A stretch of DNA of 28,818 bases from Actinomycetes bacterium (GCA_023450775.1 JAEXGP010000360.1:1-28818), one strand, 5' to 3'; counted from the first letter of the stretch, positions 7,796 to 15,193 are shown. Numbers and translations are program-made. Notes: a model not told the origin generated them from the sequence alone.

Positions 7796-8490
7796 GGTTC
7801 CCCCTGGTCGGTGTGGGTGGGCGCGAGCAGGCCGGTGACGAGCGCACGTGTCGTGCGCTCGAACAGGTCGTCCGCGTCGAACGGGCCGAGCTCGCCGGCG
7901 AGGCGGGCGAGCTGCGGATGTGAGCCGGCGTCGAGCTCGACGCCGTCGAACAGCGCCGGGGCGTGCGCCCACAGCGACGGCTGCAGCACCGCGAAGCCGA
8001 CGGCGTGCCAGAACAGCGAGCGGAACGCCGCGACCGCGACCGAGCCGTCCAGGCCGGCGGCGGTGACGGCGGCCAGGCCCCGTTCGGTCAGGTCGAGCAC
8101 GGCGGCCCCCAGGTGGCGGCCGTCGCGCACCTGCGACATCAGCGGTCCCAGACCGACGAGCGCCTCGCGGACCGACCGGGCCCAGTCCACCAGTTGCTCC
8201 TCGACCGGCGTGCCGGCCGGCGACCCGCCCGCGTCGACGGGCGCCAGCACCTGCTGCAGCCGGCTCGCCACGAGCGCCCCGACGAGCTCGTCACGGTTCT
8301 CGAACCGCAGGTAGAGCGTCATCGGGTTGACGCCCAGGCGATCGGCGAGGCGGCGCATGGTCAGCGCGTCCACGCCGTCGTCCTCGATGAGGCCGTGTGC
8401 CTCGGCCAGCACCTCCTCGGGCGTGAGCGAGCCCCGCTTGCGGCGGCGCGGTGCGGCCGTGGTCGTGGAGGCGGGAGCGACGTTGGCCAC
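7792..8490 (-). CDS. TetR-family regulator with C-terminal TetR_C domain
   Basis: A 232-residue regulator. After a basic N-terminal stretch (PRRRKRGSLT), the HTH spans about residues 20-68 (ADRLGVNPMTLYLRFENRDEL). The C-terminal part has the helical pattern of TetR_C-type effector domains. It starts at GTG 8490 because an in-frame TAG lies six bases upstream, and there is almost no leader. It is translationally coupled to the downstream dioxygenase and probably controls it. The TATAC-N3-GTATA palindrome just upstream is the likely autoregulatory site. It is only 32 bases downstream of the sigma-factor gene on the same strand, but the operator suggests its own promoter. Confidence 0.87.
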   Translation of the reverse strand: MANVAPASTTTAAPRRRKRGSLTPEEVLAEAHGLIEDDGVDALTMRRLADRLGVNPMTLYLRFENRDELVGALVASRLQQVLAPVDAGGSPAGTPVEEQLVDWARSVREALVGLGPLMSQVRDGRHLGAAVLDLTERGLAAVTAAGLDGSVAVAAFRSLFWHAVGFAVLQPSLWAHAPALFDGVELDAGSHPQLARLAGELGPFDADDLFERTTRALVTGLLAPTHTDQGEP

Positions 8491-8498
8491 GACCTAGA

Positions 8499-8511
8499 TA
8501 TACACCGTATA
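8499..8511. promoter_or_regulatory. TATAC-N3-GTATA operator/promoter overlap
   Basis: An AT-rich dyad TATACACCGTATA stands out in GC-rich surroundings, 8 bases before the GTG of the TetR gene. Read on the minus strand, TATACG or TATATC could serve as a -10 box, which would give a leaderless or nearly leaderless transcript. A repressor bound here would block it. The site resembles known TetR-family operators in form. Confidence 0.5.
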
Positions 8512-8522
8512 GATCTGCCTGA

Positions 8523-9815
8523 CTACCCCTCGTCGCCGCGCACCTCGTCCGACAACCCGTCGCGCCGGGCCGCCAGGAAGTCCCGCTCCGCCGCGACCGT
8601 GCTGAGCTCGATGGCGCGGTCGTAGGCCCGGGCGGCCTCGCCGGCACGTCCGACCCGGGCCAGCAGGTTCGCCCGGGTGGCGTGGTACGGGGCGTAGGCG
8701 TCCAGTCGCTCCTCGTCGACGCCGGGCAGGGCGTCCAGACCGGCGTCGGGACCGTCGAGCTCGGCGACGGCGACGGCCCGGTTCAGGGCGACGACGGGAT
8801 CGGGCCGCAGCGCCAGCAGCTGGTCGTAGAGCGCCACGATCTGGGACCAGTCGGTGTCGGCGGCCGTCGGGGCGTCCGCGTGGACCGCAGCGATCGCGGC
8901 CTGGATCTGGAACGGTCCGGGTCGACCGCGCCGCAGGCACGCCCGCACGAGGTCGTGCCCCTCGCGGATCTCGTCGCGGTCCCAGAGGGTCCGGTCCTGG
9001 TCGGCGAGGGGCACGAGCGCGCCGTCAGCGGTCGTGCGGGCCGGCCGGCGGGCGTCGGTCAGCAGCATCAGGGCGAGCAGGCCGACCGCCTCCGGCTCGT
9101 CGGGCATCAGGTCCACCAGCACGCGGCCCAGCCGGATCGCCTCGTCGGAGAGGTCCACCCGCACGAGCTGCGTCCCGGAGCTGGAGCGGTGCCCCTCGGT
9201 GAAGATCAGCGAGATCGCCGCCAGCACGGTTCGCAACCGGTCGGGCAGCTGCGCGGCCCGCGGGATCCGGTACGGCGCGTGGTTGTCGCGCAGCTTCCGC
9301 TTCGCCCGGACGAGGCGCTGCGCCATCGTCGCCTCGGGCACCAGGAACGCGTGGGCGATCTCGGGTGTCTCCAGTCCACCCAGCAGCCGCAGCGTCAGCG
9401 CCACCTGCGCGTCCGGCGACAGCGCCGGGTGGCAGCAGAGGAACATCAGCCGCAGCTGGTCGTCGGGGACGACGTCGACGTAGGCGTCGAGATCGGACAT
9501 GTCGGGATCGTCCACGTCGGGCTCCCTTCGCAGCTCGGCCATCCGGTGGGCGGCGCGGTGGCGGTCGTCCCGGCTCGATTCCCGTCGGAGGCGATCGATC
9601 GCCCTGTTCCGCGCGGTCGTCGTGATCCACGCGCCCGGGTTGTCGGGCACGCCGTCGGTCGGCCAGCGCGCCGCCGCCAGCGCGAACGCCTCCGCGACCG
9701 CGTCCTCGGCGAGGTCGATGTCGCCGAGGACGCGGACGAGGGTGGCGGTGCAGCGCCCGACCTCGCGGCGGAACACCGCCGCAAGGTCCGCGTCGACCGG
9801 GGTGCCGCCGCTCAC
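8523..9815 (-). CDS. ECF sigma factor, ECF42-like with C-terminal TPR extension
   Basis: A 430-residue sigma-70 family protein. Region 2 spans residues about 10-80 (DLAEDAVAEAFALAAARWP, then WITTTARNRAIDRLRRES). Region 4 lies near 125-175 (SPDAQVALTLRLLGGLETPEIAHAF). A DUF6596-type segment (LIFTEGHRSSSG) follows, and then about 130 residues of TPR-like helices ending in YHATRANLLARVGRAGEAARAYDRAI. This is the architecture of the ECF42 group, whose long C-terminal extension takes the place of a separate anti-sigma factor and which is genetically linked to DGPF proteins. It starts at GTG 9815, overlapping the stop of the upstream DGPF gene by four bases (GTGA). The coupling matches the known ECF42-DGPF linkage. 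Its regulon and signal cannot be inferred here. Confidence 0.9.
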   Translation of the reverse strand: MSGGTPVDADLAAVFRREVGRCTATLVRVLGDIDLAEDAVAEAFALAAARWPTDGVPDNPGAWITTTARNRAIDRLRRESSRDDRHRAAHRMAELRREPDVDDPDMSDLDAYVDVVPDDQLRLMFLCCHPALSPDAQVALTLRLLGGLETPEIAHAFLVPEATMAQRLVRAKRKLRDNHAPYRIPRAAQLPDRLRTVLAAISLIFTEGHRSSSGTQLVRVDLSDEAIRLGRVLVDLMPDEPEAVGLLALMLLTDARRPARTTADGALVPLADQDRTLWDRDEIREGHDLVRACLRRGRPGPFQIQAAIAAVHADAPTAADTDWSQIVALYDQLLALRPDPVVALNRAVAVAELDGPDAGLDALPGVDEERLDAYAPYHATRANLLARVGRAGEAARAYDRAIELSTVAAERDFLAARRDGLSDEVRGDEG

Positions 9816-10171
9816 CCCTGGAAGGGCCGGACCTCGACCGGGCCCTCGCAGGCCAGCGCCGCCTTCCGGGCGGTCTCGAGCGCCGCGTCCAGGTCGGGGA
9901 GCTCCAGCACCCAGAAGCCGCCCATGATCTCCTTGGACTCCGCGTAGGGACCGTCGGTGACCGACACGTCGTCCGAGCCGGTCGGCTTCACCACGGTCGC
10001 CGAGATCCCCGGGAGCAGGCCGCCGCCGAAGACCCACGTGCCGGACGCCTCGGCCTCCTCGTTGAACGCCGACACCTGCCGGTGCAGGCGCTCCATGTCA
10101 GCCGGGTCCATCTCCTTGTCGAGGTCCGCGTAGTCCTCGTCGTGCCACACCGAGAGCAGGTACTGCGCCAT
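9812..10171 (-). CDS. DGPF/YCII-family protein
   Basis: A 119-residue YCII-related protein with the DGPF-type motif VTDGPYAESKEIMGGFWV (DGPY at 73-76). It begins MAQYLLSVWHDED, a typical DGPF N-terminus. The family has a ferredoxin-like fold and is encoded next to ECF42 sigma factors; its biochemical role is not established. A strong ribosome site (AAGGAG) precedes the ATG at 10171. The stop overlaps the GTG of the sigma-factor gene. The gene is divergent from an ABC exporter across 164 bases that hold a palindrome and a tandem repeat. Confidence 0.9.
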   Translation of the reverse strand: MAQYLLSVWHDEDYADLDKEMDPADMERLHRQVSAFNEEAEASGTWVFGGGLLPGISATVVKPTGSDDVSVTDGPYAESKEIMGGFWVLELPDLDAALETARKAALACEGPVEVRPFQG

Positions 10172-10203
10172 CTGTCCGTCTCCTTCGTCGTTGGTTCAGA
10201 TGC

Positions 10204-10224
10204 TGTCAGACCATCGGTCCGACA
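10204..10224. promoter_or_regulatory. 21-bp imperfect palindrome in divergent promoter region
   Basis: TGTC-A-GACC-ATC-GGTC-C-GACA is symmetrical apart from one pair and the centre. It sits 33 bases upstream of the DGPF start. Each outer edge reads TGTCAG (plus) or TGTCGG (minus), close to the TGTCGA -35 element I recall for ECF42 promoters. No clear matching -10 was found. It may be an operator, the autoregulated sigma promoter, or both. Confidence 0.4.
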
Positions 10225-10263
10225 CCATGACGACGAACGGCGTCGCGTCGATCGACATCGTGC

Positions 10264-10291
10264 CCGGAGAAATCTCCGGAGAAATCTTCGG
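10264..10291. repeat. Tandem 12-bp repeat forming alternative hairpins
   Basis: The unit CCGGAGAAATCT occurs twice in a row (10264-10275 and 10276-10287), followed by TCGG. The first copy with the start of the second makes a perfect CCGGAG-AAAT-CTCCGG stem-loop (10264-10279). The second copy with the trailing TCGG makes an overlapping stem with one G-U pair. It lies 45 bases upstream of the ABC ATPase start, so it could be a double operator or a leader-RNA switch. Confidence 0.55.
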
Positions 10292-10335
10292 AAACCCGTC
10301 GGACGTGCCGGGAGTGGTCCGACGAGACTGGCGGG

Positions 10336-11091
10336 ATGGATCCGGTCCAGGGGGAAGTGGTCCTGCGAGCGCACGCTCTCCGCAAGCGCTTCGACGACAC
10401 GCAGGCCGTCGACGGCGTCTCGATCACGCTCGAGCGCGGCGAGCGGGTGGGGATCGTCGGACCCAACGGTGCGGGCAAGACGACCACGCTGCTGATGCTG
10501 CTCGGCGCCATCGAGCCGGACGAGGGCGGCATCGAGCTGGCCGGCTACGCGCTGCCCCGCGACCGGAGCTCGGCCATGGCCCACGTCGGCTTCGCCGCCG
10601 GCTACCTGCCGCTGCCCGAGGGCCTGACGGTGACCGAGACGCTGGTGCTGTTCGGCACGCTCTACGGCGTGGCCGACCCGGCCGCCCGTGCGGCCCAGGT
10701 GCTCGACGAGCTCCACATCGGGCGCCTGTCGGACCAGCGCGTCGAGTCGCTCTCGTCGGGCCAGGGCACCCTCGTCGGCTTCGCCAAGGCCGTCATCCAC
10801 CAGCCCAAGCTGATCGTGCTCGACGAGCCGACCGCCTCGCTCGATCCCGACGTCGCCATGCGGGTCCGGGACCGCCTGGAGCACATGAACGCCGAGCACG
10901 ACTCGACGCTGCTGCTCACCAGCCACGACATGCGGGAGGTCACCGAGCTCACCACCCGGGTGATCTTCCTCCGCCGGGGCCGGATCATCGCCGACGGACC
11001 GCCCGAGAAGGTCGTGGAGGACGCCGGCTACGAGGACCTCGAGCAGATGTTCCTGGCCGAAGCGACGCGACTCCGCGAACAGGAGGTCTGA
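10336..11091 (+). CDS. ABC exporter ATP-binding protein
   Basis: A 251-residue ATPase with Walker A GPNGAGKTT at 42-50, signature LSSGQ near 139, Walker B LIVLDEP near 157-163 and the H-loop SHD near 195. It resembles the ATPases of two-component ABC-2 exporters (drug, antibiotic or polysaccharide type; DrrA/NodI-like). The signature is LSSGQ and not the usual LSGGQ, and the following residue is Gly where Arg or Lys is usual; the effect is unknown. It starts at ATG 10336. Its stop shares one base with the start of the permease gene (TGATG), so the two are translated as a unit. Confidence 0.92.
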   Translation: MDPVQGEVVLRAHALRKRFDDTQAVDGVSITLERGERVGIVGPNGAGKTTTLLMLLGAIEPDEGGIELAGYALPRDRSSAMAHVGFAAGYLPLPEGLTVTETLVLFGTLYGVADPAARAAQVLDELHIGRLSDQRVESLSSGQGTLVGFAKAVIHQPKLIVLDEPTASLDPDVAMRVRDRLEHMNAEHDSTLLLTSHDMREVTELTTRVIFLRRGRIIADGPPEKVVEDAGYEDLEQMFLAEATRLREQEV

Positions 11092-11921
11092 TGACCACCC
11101 TCGACGTGACACCTCCGGCCGCCGCACGGCCGTCGACTCCGCTGTACTCCACGCGGCGCGTCCGGGCCATGGTCCGGCGTTCGTTCCTCGCCCAGAGCCG
11201 CAACCCCGGCTACTGGTTCCTGCTGCTCGTGCTCCCGCTCGTCGACGGGCTGCTGTTCGGCTCGATCGGCGTCGCCTTCGACGGCGGGGAGCAGCCGGTG
11301 GAGCTGATGGTCACCGGCATCCTGCTGTTCCACCTCATCTGGCAGCTGACGCTCGCCGGGTCGTTCGGCCTGCTCGACGAGGTGTGGAGCCGCAACCTCA
11401 TGAACCTGATCGCCACGCCGCTCACCGAGCGCGAGCTGCTGTCGAGCTTCGCGATCGTCGGCCTGGTCCGCACGTTCGTCGCCGCGCTGATGATCGGCGG
11501 CGTCGGCGTGGTCTTCTTCGCCGTCTCGCCGGCCTCGGCCGGCATCGTGCTGCTGCCGAGCGCAGCGCTGCTGCTGGTCTTCGGCTGGGCCGTCGCCATG
11601 TTCGTCGTCGGCCTGACCCTGCAGTACGGGGACAAGGCCGAGGTGTTCTCGTGGGGCACGCTCGTGCTGCTCATGCCGCTGTCGGGCGTCTTCTACCCGG
11701 TCGAGGACCTGCCCGGCGCGCTGCAGGCGATCGCCGCGGTCGTGCCGCTCACGCACGTGTTCGACGCCGTGCGGCAGGGCATCGAGGACGGCACGGTCGC
11801 CTGGGGCCAGCTCGGCATCGCCGCGGCCGGCACGCTGGTGATCGCCGTCGCGGCGATCTGGTTCGTGGGCAACCAGCTGCGCCGGTTCCGTCGCAACGGC
11901 TGGGTCACCAAGTTCGTCTGA
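11091..11921 (+). CDS. ABC-2 type exporter permease
   Basis: A 276-residue permease with about six membrane helices and the ABC-2 pattern: a cytoplasmic N-terminus, paired helices, and the SGVFYPVEDLPGALQAIAAVVPLTH segment near residues 203-227 that typifies ABC-2 permeases. It is the partner of the ATPase immediately upstream. AGGAGG at 11081-11086, inside the end of the ATPase gene, is a consensus ribosome site. The substrate is unknown; relatives export drugs, antibiotics or lipids. No regulator gene lies on the same strand. The divergent ECF42 operon is the nearest candidate regulator. Confidence 0.9.
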   Translation: MTTLDVTPPAAARPSTPLYSTRRVRAMVRRSFLAQSRNPGYWFLLLVLPLVDGLLFGSIGVAFDGGEQPVELMVTGILLFHLIWQLTLAGSFGLLDEVWSRNLMNLIATPLTERELLSSFAIVGLVRTFVAALMIGGVGVVFFAVSPASAGIVLLPSAALLLVFGWAVAMFVVGLTLQYGDKAEVFSWGTLVLLMPLSGVFYPVEDLPGALQAIAAVVPLTHVFDAVRQGIEDGTVAWGQLGIAAAGTLVIAVAAIWFVGNQLRRFRRNGWVTKFV

Positions 11922-12009
11922 ACCGCTCGCGGGGACCGGCGTCCGGACCTAACGTCGCCAGGGCAAGGGAAGCCCACCCGGCGACCGGCCGGGCACCGAG
12001 AGGGGAACC

Positions 12010-12531
12010 ATGGCCATCGACACCTTCTACGCCTACCTCGGCGTGTACGACGACCTCGCCGACGCGCTCGAGGACTACGAGGCGGTGCACGTGCTGCACT
12101 CCGAGGTCGGGCTGGTCGACGCGTACGACGCCGCTGTCGTCGAGAAGCGCGACGACGGCAAGGTCAAGATCGTGAAGAAGCACGAGACCCCCACGCGCGT
12201 GGGCGGCGTGCTCGGCGGCGGCGTGGGCCTGGCCACCGGCCTGGTGATCGCCCTCTTCCCCGCCGCGGCGGTCGGCACCGGGCTGGTCCTCGGCGCCACG
12301 GCGGGCGGCGCGCTGCTCGGCTCGCTGGCCGGTCACGCCGCTGCGGGCATGAGCCGTCACGACCTCAAGGAGGCCGGCGAGCAGCTCGACGCCGGGACCG
12401 CCGGGTTGGTCGTGGTGGCCGTCGCGGACATGCAGTCCAAGGTCGAGCGGGCGCTCAAGAAGGCCAAGAAGGTGCAGGAGAAGCAGCTGAAGGCCGACGC
12501 CGAGGCGATCGAGGCCGACGCCAAGGGTTGA
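12010..12531 (+). CDS. DUF1269 family protein
   Basis: A 173-residue protein of the DUF1269 type. It has an N-terminal alpha/beta segment (AIDTFYAYLGVYDDLADALEDYEAV), a glycine- and alanine-rich hydrophobic stretch at about 64-112 (GGVLGGGVGLATGLVIALF) that could form a membrane hairpin, and a lysine/alanine-rich helix at about 142-170. The function is unknown; similar proteins are often annotated as stress- or membrane-related. The ribosome site GAGGGG and the ATG at 12010 are clear. It stands alone between the ABC exporter and a terminator hairpin. Confidence 0.8.
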   Translation: MAIDTFYAYLGVYDDLADALEDYEAVHVLHSEVGLVDAYDAAVVEKRDDGKVKIVKKHETPTRVGGVLGGGVGLATGLVIALFPAAAVGTGLVLGATAGGALLGSLAGHAAAGMSRHDLKEAGEQLDAGTAGLVVVAVADMQSKVERALKKAKKVQEKQLKADAEAIEADAKG

Positions 12532-12539
12532 GGTTCGTT

Positions 12540-12583
12540 CTGGCCGTCGTTCCGGTCGCCCTGGCAGCCGGAACGACAGCCAG
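12540..12583. terminator. Bidirectional hairpin after DUF1269 gene
   Basis: The arm CTGGC-C-GTCGTTCCGG pairs with CCGGAACGAC-A-GCCAG (one mismatch) around a 12-base loop. It starts eight bases past the DUF1269 stop and ends ten bases before the stop of the convergent reductase gene. There is no T-tract. Confidence 0.75.
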
Positions 12584-12592
12584 CTCACGAGA

Positions 12593-13342
12593 TCAGACGG
12601 CCTCGCCGAAGCGCTCCACCCGGATGCGCGGCGACGCGACGCCGCCGCGGATGAGCAGGTCGGTCACCGCGTCGGCGAACCGGTTGGACCCGCACACGTA
12701 GATGGTGGCGTCCTCCGGCACCTCGGCGACGACCGGTAGGAGGTCGTCTGCGTCCACACGGTGCGGGGTGCGGTCCGAACCGGCGAGCGGCTCACGGGTC
12801 GTGAGGATCGTGGTGTGCGGACCCCGGATCTCGTCCGCGTAGAAGAGGTCCTCGATCCGCCGGACCGACACCACCAGGCGCAGCAGGTCCTCACGACCGA
12901 GCGCGCGGGCGTGGCGGAGCATGCTCATGAACGGCACGACGCCCGAGCCCCCGGCGATCAGCAGCGCCGGCTCCTCCGCCCGCCAGACGAAGTAGCCGCC
13001 GATCGGGCCGCGCACCTCGAGCTCGTCGCCCACCTCGACCACGTCGTGCAGGAACCCCGACACCTCGCCGTCCGGCAGGAGGTCGACCGTGAGCTCGATG
13101 ATCCCCGTCGGGTCTGGAGGGGAGGCCACCGAGTAGGACCGCTGCGCGGTGTAGCCGTCGGGCGCGGTGAGCCGGAGCACGTAGTGCTGGCCGGGCACGT
13201 GCTGGACCGGCTTGGACAGCTGGAGGCGGAACGAGGTGGCGTTCTCGGTCTCGGGGTGGATCTCCACCACCTCCGCCATCTGCCACGGCGAGCCCCCGGG
13301 GCCCGTGCGGTCGACCACCCTCACGCCCGGTCCGTCGGTCAT
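12593..13342 (-). CDS. FAD/NAD(P)-binding oxidoreductase (ferredoxin-reductase-like)
   Basis: A 249-residue protein of the ferredoxin-NADP reductase superfamily. The FAD motif RSYS is at 68-71 (QRSYSVASPP), the pyridine-nucleotide loop GGSGVVP at 131-137, and the closing YVCGSN at 215-220. It ends in a conserved IRVERFG. There is no [2Fe-2S] domain, so it needs a separate partner. In many actinobacteria a reductase of this kind lies next to a sulfite-oxidase-like molybdoprotein; here that gene is 787 bases upstream on the same strand, with a plus-strand gene between them. The likely role is to exchange electrons between NAD(P)H and that molybdoprotein, as inference from context. The start is ATG 13342. 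Confidence 0.88.
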   Translation of the reverse strand: MTDGPGVRVVDRTGPGGSPWQMAEVVEIHPETENATSFRLQLSKPVQHVPGQHYVLRLTAPDGYTAQRSYSVASPPDPTGIIELTVDLLPDGEVSGFLHDVVEVGDELEVRGPIGGYFVWRAEEPALLIAGGSGVVPFMSMLRHARALGREDLLRLVVSVRRIEDLFYADEIRGPHTTILTTREPLAGSDRTPHRVDADDLLPVVAEVPEDATIYVCGSNRFADAVTDLLIRGGVASPRIRVERFGEAV

Positions 13343-13382
13343 CGCCAGAGGGTAGGCCACGCCGGTTCGAGGATCGCTCGAT

Positions 13383-13396
13383 GTCGGCGACCCGAC
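13383..13396. promoter_or_regulatory. GTCGG-N4-CCGAC dyad
   Basis: A 5-bp inverted repeat (GTCGG, spacer CGAC, CCGAC) lies in the 132-base divergent region between the FAD reductase and the RibD-like gene. It could be an operator for either. Short GC-rich dyads arise easily by chance here, so the call is weak. Confidence 0.25.
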
Positions 13397-13474
13397 TCGA
13401 TGAGAATCGACGCCGGCATCCGTCGGGTACCTGGTCCGTGGGCGCCCGGCACGCGGAAGGGAAGAGACCATCAG

Positions 13475-14044
13475 ATGAGACCGCTCCACTACTCGATCAA
13501 CGTCACGCTCGACGGCTGTTGCCATCACGAAGCGGGGGTGCAGCCCGACGAGGAGCTGATGGGCTACTGGACCGCCCAGATGGAGCGGGCCGATGCCGTG
13601 CTCTACGGCCGGGTGACCTACGAGATGATGGAGTCGGCGTGGCGCAAGCCGGCCGACGGGACGTGGCCCGACTGGATGCAGGAGTGGGAGATCCCGTTCG
13701 CCGAGGCCATCGACGCGGCGCAGAAGTACGTCGTGTCGAGCACGCTGGACGGCGTCGACTGGAACGCCGAGCTGGTGGAGGGCGACCTGACGGACGCGGT
13801 GCAGCGGCTCAAGCAGGAGCCGGGTGAGGGCCTGTGGGTGGGCGGCGTGACGCTCCCCACCGCGTTGGCGGATGCGGGACTGATCGACGAGTACGAGTTC
13901 GTCGTGCATCCGGTCCTGGCCGGGCACGGCCCGACGCTGCTCTCCGGCCTGCACGAGCGCATCGGTCTGGAGCTCGTCGAACGCCGGGACTTCCGCTCCG
14001 GCGCGGTCGCCGTGCGCTACCGGCCGACCACCGGTGCGACATGA
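13475..14044 (+). CDS. Dihydrofolate-reductase-like (RibD C-terminal) family protein
   Basis: A 189-residue protein of the DHFR/RibD-C superfamily: N-terminal strand LHYSINVTLDGCCHH, then ADAVLYGRVTYEMMESAW near residues 39-56, KYVVSSTLD near 86-94, and the dinucleotide-binding glycine segment GLWVGGVTLPTALADAGLIDEY near 118-139. Family members reduce pyrimidine or pterin-like substrates with NADPH, but single-domain YyaP/YwjB-type proteins have no assigned function. The start is ATG 13475 behind GGAAGGGAAGAG. It is on the opposite strand between the FAD reductase and molybdoprotein genes and may be unrelated to them. Confidence 0.87.
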   Translation: MRPLHYSINVTLDGCCHHEAGVQPDEELMGYWTAQMERADAVLYGRVTYEMMESAWRKPADGTWPDWMQEWEIPFAEAIDAAQKYVVSSTLDGVDWNAELVEGDLTDAVQRLKQEPGEGLWVGGVTLPTALADAGLIDEYEFVVHPVLAGHGPTLLSGLHERIGLELVERRDFRSGAVAVRYRPTTGAT

Positions 14045-14128
14045 CGTGAGCTGAGCCGGCCTGCCGCTTTCGCAGCGCGTTCCGTCGTCTGCCGACGAGA
14101 ACCGCCGCCAAACGGCCGGGTCACCGCG

Positions 14129-14734
14129 TCAGTCGCCCTGGTAGCGCTCTTCCTTCCAGGGGTCGCCGCGGTCGTGGTAGCCGTTGCGCTCCCAGAAGCC
14201 CTGCTCGTCGTGGTCCATCACCTCGATGGCGGACGCCCACTTGGCGCTCTTCCAGAAGTAGAGGTGCGGGACCAGGAACCGGGCCGGACCGCCGTGGTCC
14301 GGAGCGAGGGGCTGGCCGCCGAAGTCCCACACCAGGAACGCCTGCCCGCTGGTGATGTCGGCGAGCGGCAGATTGGTCGTGTAGCCGGTGTGGCTGTGGA
14401 TCATCACGTGCGATGCGCCGGGCAGCGTGCCGCCTGCCGCCTCGAGCAGCGTGTCGGCCGAGACGCCGGCGAAGCTGACGCCGAGCTTCGACCACGTGGT
14501 CACGCAGTGGATGTCGCCCTCGAACACCGCGCCGGGGAGCTCGTGCACCTGGTCCCACGACCACCGCACCGGGTTGGCCACCAGGCCGCGCACCTCGAAC
14601 GTCCAGGTGTCGGTGTCCAGATGGGGCGTCGCCTCTGCCGACAGCACCGGCCACTGGTCCCGCGCGTCGTACTGCCCGGGCGGCAGGCGCGGATCCCTCT
14701 CGCGTCGTCCGGTGAACCCTCGCGTGACCGCCAT
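14129..14734 (-). CDS. Sulfite-oxidase-like molybdopterin oxidoreductase
   Basis: A 201-residue, single-domain member of the SUOX/YedY molybdopterin superfamily. Cys77 in GDIHCVTTWSKLG is in the position of the cysteine that ligates molybdenum. HTGYTTNLPL, HGGPARFLVPHLYFWKSAKW and the tail GFWERNGYHDRGDPW match the compact actinobacterial sulfite-oxidase-like group. No Tat signal is seen, unlike YedY (MsrP), so it is probably cytoplasmic. The dimerisation domain of true sulfite oxidases is missing, so sulfite is not assured as substrate. The start at ATG 14734 is chosen for its GGAGGAG ribosome site; an upstream in-frame start would add 13 unlikely residues. The probable electron partner is the FAD reductase gene downstream. 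Confidence 0.88.
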   Translation of the reverse strand: MAVTRGFTGRRERDPRLPPGQYDARDQWPVLSAEATPHLDTDTWTFEVRGLVANPVRWSWDQVHELPGAVFEGDIHCVTTWSKLGVSFAGVSADTLLEAAGGTLPGASHVMIHSHTGYTTNLPLADITSGQAFLVWDFGGQPLAPDHGGPARFLVPHLYFWKSAKWASAIEVMDHDEQGFWERNGYHDRGDPWKEERYQGD

Positions 14735-14751
14735 CGTCGCTCCTCCATCGC

Positions 14752-14771
14752 GTCGGGCCCGAACGCCCGAC
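14752..14771. promoter_or_regulatory. 7-bp dyad upstream of the molybdoprotein gene
   Basis: GTCGGGC (14752-14758) and GCCCGAC (14765-14771) form a perfect inverted repeat with a 6-base centre, 17 bases upstream of the molybdoprotein start. It could be an operator or a leader hairpin. The same GTCGG/CCGAC half-sites occur at 13383-13396 upstream of the reductase, with different spacing. Confidence 0.35.
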
Positions 14772-14869
14772 ATTCTTCCCCATCGAGCCGGCGCGTTCTC
14801 CGTCGTGCCGCGATGGGTAGGGCCCTGGGGTCAGCGACAGCCCCGCGACGGGGACAAGGAGGTGCCGTC

Positions 14870-15193
14870 GTGCCCAGAGGATCGTCACCCAAGCGTGAGC
14901 GCCAGTACGAGGCGATCAAGGAGTCCGAGCTCGAACGCGGCGTGAGCGAGTCGAAGGCCGAGGAGATCGCGGCGCGCACGGTCAACAAGGCGCGCGCCCG
15001 CAGCGGCGAGGCCAAGGAGTCGTCGAAGCTGTCCAAGAAGGACATCTCGTCGCAGCAGCGCGCGGCGTACCGCCGCAAGCACGGCGGCGAGGGCCGGACG
15101 AAGGCCCAGCTCTACGAAGAGGCCAAGGATCGCAACATCGAGGGCCGCTCCAAGATGGACAAGCGGCAGCTGGAGCGGGCGCTCAGCCGCTGA
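14870..15193 (+). CDS. Small basic DUF7218/Rho_N-like protein
   Basis: A 107-residue, highly charged protein rich in Lys, Arg, Glu and Ala. Residues 8-50 form charged helices (KRERQYEAIKESELERG, then SKAEEIAARTVNKARARSG). The C-terminal 35 residues (TKAQLYEEAKDRNIEGRSKMDKRQLERAL) look like the Rho N-terminal/SAP-like helix-extended-loop-helix fold that binds nucleic acid. Such proteins are often annotated as plasmid stabilisation proteins, with no direct evidence known to me. It starts at GTG 14870 with AAGGAGG seven bases upstream. It is probably a nucleoid- or RNA-associated protein; this is inference from composition and the SAP-like tail. Confidence 0.8.
   Translation: MPRGSSPKRERQYEAIKESELERGVSESKAEEIAARTVNKARARSGEAKESSKLSKKDISSQQRAAYRRKHGGEGRTKAQLYEEAKDRNIEGRSKMDKRQLERALSR

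Noticed and set aside
14050..14128. Terminator between the RibD-like and molybdoprotein genes
   Set aside because: Only a weak 5-bp CGTCG/CGACG stem and a distant CCGGCC/GGCCGG pairing are visible, too poor to call.
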